A stretch of 35,779 nt of DNA. It comes from Micromonospora parastrephiae (GTDB lineage: Bacteria > Actinomycetota > Actinomycetes > Mycobacteriales > Micromonosporaceae). The notes under the pieces were generated by a model, which was not told the origin of the DNA, searched no databases, and saw only the letters and a program-made list of their open reading frames with translations. Below are positions 33,422 through 35,779 of the stretch, piece by piece. The translations under genes and the position numbers were made by a program. The stretch covers positions 1-35,779 of the forward strand of contig NZ_JAEVHM010000042.1 in NCBI RefSeq assembly GCF_016802865.1, read 5' to 3'. Every line of letters starts with the position of its first letter. The first letter of the stretch is position 1.

Positions 33422-34760
33422 GTGGCTGGTCCGGGAACGATCTACAAGCGGTGTGGCTGCCGGCACAATGGAACAAAGAAGCGGCTCGAAGCAAACTGCG
33501 CGCGCCTGCCGGAACGCGGCCACGGCACTTGGTACTTCGCCTGCTCCGCGACCGACGCGTTCGGCAGGCCGACACGGGCTCGTCGAGGTGGCTTCCGGTC
33601 CAAGGCTGCCGCCACCCAGGCGCGCAACGAGTGGCTGACCCAGACCGGCGAGGAACGCACCGCGCAGGGATGGACTCTGGAGCGGTGGCTGCGGTATTGG
33701 CTGTCCACCCGCACGAAGATCAAGGACACCACCAGGGCCCAGTACGCACGGGACGTCGAACAGTTCCTCATTCCGCACCTGGGCAGGATCAGCCTGGCTG
33801 ACCTCAACATTCGCCGAATCCGCGGCGACCACCAACGGACGTGGCCAGCCGCAGTCGCCCTCATGCCTGCAGCACCTGCGGACCACTCTTCGCGCGGCGC
33901 TCAACCTCGCCGTCCGGGAGAATCTCCTCGACGCCAACCCGATCCAGCACCTCGAAGTCCCGTCCTACCGCAAGCCGCACGCCCAGGTGTGGACACCCGC
34001 ACGTGTCGCGGAATGGCAGGCAACCGGTCAACGGCCAGCGGTCGCCGTCTGGACCGCGCCTCATCTCGCCGCGTTCCTCGACGCGGTCACCACCGACCGG
34101 CTCTTCGCCATGTGGTGGCTCATCGCCCTACGCGGCCTACGTCGCGGTGAAGCATGCGGCCTGCGCTGGTCTGACATCGACCTCGACCACGGCGTGTTGT
34201 TCATTTTCCGCAGCCGCACCACCGTCGGCTACCACGTCATCGAAGGAGAACCCAAAACAGCCGCCAGCACGCGCGCCGTCGCTCTCGACAAACACACCGT
34301 GGCCGTGCTCCGAGAGCACCAACGCCGCCAGCGTCAGCAACAGGCCGCCCGCGAGGCGGCAGGCAGAGCCTGTTACGACAGCGGCTACGTGTTCATCCGC
34401 CCCGACGGCAGGCCCCTGCACCCCCAATACGCCACCCGGCACTTCAGCCGACTCGTCAAACGAGCCGACATCCCACCGATCCGTCTGCACGACCTCCGCC
34501 ACGGCGCCGCGTCCCTCGCCCACGAAGCCGGTGCCGACCTCAAAACCGTGCAAGACCTCCTCGGCCACGCCAGCATCGTCACCACCGCTGACACCTACAC
34601 CAGCGTCCTGCCATATGCCCAGCGTAAGTGCGCTGAGGCCACCGCTCGACTGGTCCTCGCCGCAGCCCGCCGCACCCGCGAGAAGATCAGGAAGAGGGGC
34701 CAGAGTAACCGCCCCAACCCCCGCCCAAAAAACAAGCGCGCGGCCAACAAGAAGCGATAA
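33422..34760 (+). pseudogene. int: Tyrosine integrase disrupted by a frameshift
   Basis: GTG 33422 with GAGAGG upstream opens a frame homologous to the other integrase from the Cys/Trp-rich N-terminus (YKRCGCRHNGTKKR, WYFACSATDAF) to the core-binding domain (FLIPHLGRISLADLN). Homology then jumps to frame 3 at about 33810 (FAESAATTNG, LQHLRTTLRAAL) and runs intact to TAA 34760. Compared with the paralogue, only 1 nt instead of 21 separates the two blocks, so a 20-nt deletion at about 33809 is the simplest explanation. The catalytic residues survive downstream (GLRRGEACGLRW, LHDLRHG, LGHASI, DTYTSVLP), but no full-length product can form. It points toward tRNA-Arg 160 nt away, the normal placement for an integrase next to its attachment site. 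Confidence 0.88.
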
Positions 34761-34831
34761 CCCCACCGCAAAGCAGCAGGTCAGCCCCCATGCAGCCCCG
34801 CCAGCATTACAGAGAGTGACGGCGCACCCGT

Positions 34832-34851
34832 GACACCCACGCGACACCCAC
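34832..34851 (+). repeat. Tandem GACACCCAC repeat, 11-bp period
   Basis: GACACCCAC occurs at 34832-34840 and again at 34843-34851. The 11-bp period is about one helical turn, as expected for arm-type binding sites of a tyrosine integrase, and it lies between the integrase pseudogene and the tRNA attachment site. Confidence 0.45.
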
Positions 34852-34872
34852 TGTCCAACCGGGACGGTCAAC

Positions 34873-34902
34873 AAAAAACGCCCGACCGCGTTTCCGCAGG
34901 TC
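34873..34902 (-). terminator. Rho-independent terminator of tRNA-Arg
   Basis: On the minus strand GACC-T-GCG pairs with CGC-GGTC around a GAAA tetraloop (arms at 34902-34895 and 34890-34884, one bulged base), followed after GGGCG by six U (34878-34873). It lies 19 nt past the 3' end of tRNA-Arg and fits as its terminator. Confidence 0.7.
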
Positions 34903-34920
34903 AGACGTTATTTGATCTTG

Positions 34921-34993
34921 TGCGCCCGAAGGGACTCGAACCCCTAACCTTCTGATCCGTAGTCAGATGCTCTATCCATTGAGCTACGGGCGC
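34921..34993 (-). tRNA. tRNA-Arg (ACG)
   Basis: The minus strand folds as a standard 73-nt cloverleaf. Acceptor arms are GCGCCCG and CGGGCGC with discriminator A. The D arm contains AGCTCAATGGATAGAGC. The anticodon stem TCTGA/TCAGA holds loop CTACGGA, anticodon ACG. The T arm is present with GTTCGAGTC. CCA is not encoded. Its 3' half faces the broken integrase, making it the likely attachment site of the island. Confidence 0.95.
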
Positions 34994-35028
34994 TCGTGCT
35001 CAGCCAGTCTACACACCCGGCTTTCGCG

Positions 35029-35119
35029 CGGAGACTCCGGGATTCGAACCCGGGAGGGGCTTTAAGACCCCAACCGCATTAGCAGTGCGGCGCCATAGAC
35101 CAGACTAGGCGAAGTCTCC
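35029..35119 (-). tRNA. tRNA-Ser (GCT)
   Basis: A 91-nt class II tRNA on the minus strand, with acceptor arms GGAGACT and AGTCTCC and discriminator G. The anticodon stem CCGCA/TGCGG holds loop CTGCTAA, anticodon GCT. The variable arm is long (TTGGGGTC...CCCC), as in serine tRNAs, and the T loop is GTTCGAATC. CCA is not encoded. It lies 35 nt upstream of tRNA-Arg and is probably cotranscribed with it; both belong to the chromosome rather than the island. Confidence 0.95.
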
Positions 35120-35264
35120 CTGGTGGCCCGCAGACCACCGCGCCCGAGGATACAGGTCGTCACCCACCGGGGGCAAAACGACTTCCGGGGGACGCCGGCC
35201 GGGGCGGGCGGGCGACGTGTTTCGGCGCTGTGCGGCGACGTGATCGGGACTACGCTCCATCGAT

Positions 35265-35779
35265 ATGCAGGAGCAGCCGCCCAGCGAGCCGACCCGTCGA
35301 GAGCCTGCTGATCGAGCGCGTAAGCGCTCGCCCCGGGCCACGTTCACGCCGCCGTCGGCGGCCGAGCAGCCCGCCGAAGAGGCGTCCCCGCCGGCGGCTC
35401 CGGCCAGCCCTCGTCCGCGCCGGGCCAAGCCTGCCCCGGCGGTGCTCTTCCAGCCACCGGAGCCGGACCGTCTCCTCCCCCGACAGCCGAGTCCCGCGCC
35501 GACCGAGGCGAACGGCACGGAGGTTGACCAGCCGAGCGAGGCAGCGCGCGTCGATCAGCCGGAAACGGCGGCCGGCGCGGAACCGGCGGTCCGGACGCCG
35601 AGGGCGCGGGCCTCCCGGCCCCGCAAGGCCGCCGCTCCGGCGGCAACCGACAGGGCGACCGACCAGGCGCCCACGCCGGCGGCACGAATGCGTCCTGCGC
35701 CAGCCAGCACCGCAGCAGACATGCCGCCCAGGTACAGGGAACCCAGCGCCTGGATGTCCATCGTGAGGTCCGGTCGCAT
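35265..35779 (+). CDS. Pro/Ala-rich protein N-terminus, 3' partial
   Basis: ATG 35265 opens a frame with no stop to the end of the window (171 codons). The protein is low-complexity Pro, Ala, Arg and Glu (EQPAEEASPPAAPASPRPRR, AKPAPAVLFQPPEPDRL), typical of a disordered N-terminal region. Third positions are strongly G/C until about 35690, after which the bias falls and the opposite strand carries a recognisable Eis-like C-terminus. So the first 140 codons look real, but the last 30 may not be. There is no Shine-Dalgarno. Function unknown. Confidence 0.4.
   Translation, partial: MQEQPPSEPTRREPADRARKRSPRATFTPPSAAEQPAEEASPPAAPASPRPRRAKPAPAVLFQPPEPDRLLPRQPSPAPTEANGTEVDQPSEAARVDQPETAAGAEPAVRTPRARASRPRKAAAPAATDRATDQAPTPAARMRPAPASTAADMPPRYREPSAWMSIVRSGR
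35555..35779 (-). CDS. Eis-like GNAT acetyltransferase C-terminus, partial
   Basis: The frame enters from beyond the window edge and reads RPDLTMDIQALGSLYLGG, then MSAAVLAGAGRIRAAG, which matches the sterol-carrier-like C-terminal domain of Eis-type acetyltransferases (DxxxLGxxYLGGxSxxxLAxAGRI). The family normally ends some 25 residues later in a conserved segment closing with Phe, whose carboxylate is used in catalysis. Here the sequence after GRIRAAG (below about 35690) is unrelated Ala/Arg-rich residues to a stop at 35555. The 3' end may thus be displaced or lost. It is antisense to the Pro/Ala-rich frame, so the two cannot both be right over their full lengths. Confidence 0.45.
   Translation of the reverse strand: MRPDLTMDIQALGSLYLGGMSAAVLAGAGRIRAAGVGAWSVALSVAAGAAALRGREARALGVRTAGSAPAAVSG

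Noticed and set aside
32863..33801. Plus-strand frame of about 310 codons upstream of and over the second integrase
   Set aside because: Arg/Pro-rich throughout and overlaps the clearly homologous integrase N-terminus in another frame.
33841..34833. 330-codon plus-strand frame inside the second integrase
   Set aside because: Ser/Pro/Thr-rich shadow; the neighbouring frame carries the integrase catalytic motifs.
1..35779. CRISPR array or phage structural genes
   Set aside because: No regularly spaced repeats and no capsid, portal, terminase or tail sequence recognised anywhere in the window.

Overview
The DNA is GC-rich, uses GTG and ATG starts, and carries protein families typical of actinomycetes (DUF6907 CPxWC proteins, an NNH7-type NACHT protein, an ArsO-type monooxygenase, SD-poor and apparently leaderless genes). 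A filamentous actinomycete, plausibly of the Micromonosporaceae, is the best guess; the genus is inference from protein resemblance only.

Nearly the whole window reads as an accessory island rich in anti-mobile-element genes, ending on the right at a chromosomal tRNA pair. From 1 to about 3.5 kb there are an unrecognised partial protein, a GNAT acetyltransferase and a three-copy DUF6907 protein whose start codon lies inside a perfect hairpin. From 3.5 to 17 kb there is a dense run of putative effectors: a PD-(D/E)xK nuclease fused to a propeller-like region, membrane segments and a PH-like tail; an overlapping two-gene operon ending in an Mrr-like nuclease; two small membrane proteins; a broken AlbA_2/Schlafen-type gene; a DUF4062 protein next to a PHP-domain plus SMC-like ATPase (TrlF-like); a PIN-domain protein with a leaderless-type promoter; and a multi-pass membrane protein. 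From 17.3 to 24.1 kb, on the minus strand, lies a complete type I Wadjet operon, jetABCD, with all three junctions overlapping by 4 nt.

An intact tyrosine integrase (24.7-26.1 kb) follows, then a broken small membrane-protein gene, a hypothetical gene and the remains of an arsenic module: arsR, arsO and a 5'-truncated thioredoxin reductase. The ArsR has no cysteine; both residues of the usual CVC metal site are serine. The truncated reductase abuts, in frame, the stop codon of a 1070-residue NACHT STAND protein. At 33.4-34.8 kb is a second integrase, paralogous to the first but frameshifted by what looks like a 20-nt deletion. It points at tRNA-Arg(ACG), followed by tRNA-Ser(GCT), and this is most simply read as the island's attachment end. 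The last 500 bases hold a Pro/Ala-rich reading frame and, antisense to it, the C-terminal part of an Eis-like acetyltransferase; both run off the window.

The genes fit together as layered defence against plasmids and phages (Wadjet, NACHT, several nucleases) carried on an element that has lost at least one integrase. No phage structural, conjugation or replication genes are visible, so this is a decayed integrative island rather than an active prophage or complete AICE. The least explained and most interesting parts are the PHP-ATPase/DUF4062 pair, the nuclease-propeller-membrane fusion and the overlapping 203-aa/nuclease pair.
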